Source of the DNA: Cydia pomonella | Lineage: Eukaryota > Arthropoda > Insecta > Lepidoptera > Tortricidae | Length of the DNA: 64,000 bases | Assembly (NCBI RefSeq): GCF_033807575.1 | Contig: NC_084713.1 | Location: 16,901,389-16,965,388 of the forward strand | Reading direction: 5' to 3' | In this document: positions 63,216-64,000 of the stretch, one piece after another | How the letters are laid out: each line of letters opens with the position of its first letter | Position numbering within the stretch: the first letter of the stretch is position 1 | The notes under the pieces: generated by a model | The model's input: the letters and a program-made list of their open reading frames with translations, nothing else | The model's database searches: none | Told to the model about the DNA's origin: nothing | Position numbers and translations under genes: made by a program

Positions 63216-64000
63216 TGTTGTATGTTTTACAATGGCCATAGAAAATACAACCACCACTATACTATACCAGCCATAAACATATATAAACATATATTTACAG
63301 TTTTTCTCATTTTCCTCCTATAATGAAAAAGGAAAAAATATTATGCATATGTTTAATACGATACGTCTATAAAAGAAACTATATTACGGTTTTAATATGA
63401 TACTATTTGTTTGCGCTTAGTGATGTATGCGCGATACAGCTACTTCTCGGAAATTTCAGGATTTTTTTGTAAGAAATTTAGGAAACTCTGAAATTCATTT
63501 AGCGGAACAAAAAAAAATTATCCTCAAAATCTTCATACACAAATACGAGTAAGTACGAGTATGAGAAGTTTCGTAAACTTTTCAATATGAGAATTTCACA
63601 ATTTCGGTAACTTTCCAACGGAAAATCAGTAGATCAAGGTGAATGAGTAGTTCCAATGCTGCGGACAAAGCGCTCCATGAGTCGGTTGTGATATTTTTGT
63701 ATACGTACATTTACACCAGGGAAAGTTCGGAACAACGCAACGGGTTCAGTTTGTGTTTAGTACAACCATTCAACATTGTACTTTGGTGATAGAAATGTAC
63801 ATTCAACAACCATAAAGTTGACTAGAGGCCTTATTTTCATAGATGGTGATGTACTTATTTTAAAATTTACCCGTCCGTCAAAATAGAGTTTTTTGAAAAA
63901 AACTCAAAAACGACTTAAGCGATCAGTACCCCTAGTGTAAATTTATTCGATAGCAAAACGTGACGTACACGTTCGCGTTAAGTCTTATTTTGTATGGGAT
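63216..64000. other. unassigned to window end
   Basis: AT-rich. The last 130 bp (ACCCCTAGTGTAAATTTATT, ACGTGACGTACACG, TTTTGTATGGGAT) resemble a lepidopteran repeat I recall, cut by the window edge. Confidence 0.3.

Overview
This is a gene-poor, AT-rich stretch of insect nuclear DNA, most likely from a moth or butterfly (Lepidoptera). I found no bacterial-type genes and no convincing host exon. The lepidopteran assignment rests on the repeats: tRNA-derived SINEs beginning with a GGCCTAGTGG-type A box, LINE tails ending in GCTTGTTTGCCACCGACGTA, Helitron ends reading GTCGCGGGCAACAGCTAG, elements framed by AGGGTTCCGTA/TACGGAACCCT, and palindromic MITEs ending in CGGCCCGATTCGAA. These match my knowledge of lepidopteran genomes; no database was searched.

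Layout. 1-14 kb: diverged sequence with scattered MITEs, a LINE coding fragment (5.77-6.07 kb), a MITE split by a LINE tail (8.96-9.49 kb) and a Tigger/pogo-like element with a TA duplication (11.35-12.09 kb). 14.17-14.88 kb: an element built from CCTAGG palindromes with a perfect 340-bp tandem duplication. 16-23.8 kb: several palindromic MITE families. 23.8-30.2 kb: a Helitron apparently split by a 5.65-kb element (24,441-30,088) flanked by TTA and bearing matching, inverted, ~129-bp-spaced 16-mers at its two ends; inside are a decayed Cys-rich coding region and many later insertions, including a nine-unit 99-bp satellite and two Helitron-like copies that carry a tRNA-like module. 31-38 kb: nested LINE fragments, including a 302-codon reverse-transcriptase remnant inserted into another repeat. 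39.3-46.5 kb: a complete BEL/Pao LTR retrotransposon on the minus strand with one intact 1737-codon Gag-Pol frame, near-identical LTRs and a 5-bp ATGCG target duplication. 47.27-47.90 kb: a 635-bp foldback element. 49.96-51.85 kb: a broken Jockey-superfamily LINE. 54.6-55.7 kb: a repeat with internal triplication. 57.1-62.8 kb: LINE fragments, a Helitron with about nine minisatellite units, and more MITEs.

The only apparently intact protein gene is the BEL/Pao polyprotein. Everything else recognisable is a fragment, a non-autonomous element or a simple repeat, so the window reads as a transposon graveyard with one young, structurally complete retrotransposon. The observation most worth follow-up is the 24.4-30.1 kb element with phased inverted subterminal motifs. 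Boundaries of diverged repeats are approximate throughout.
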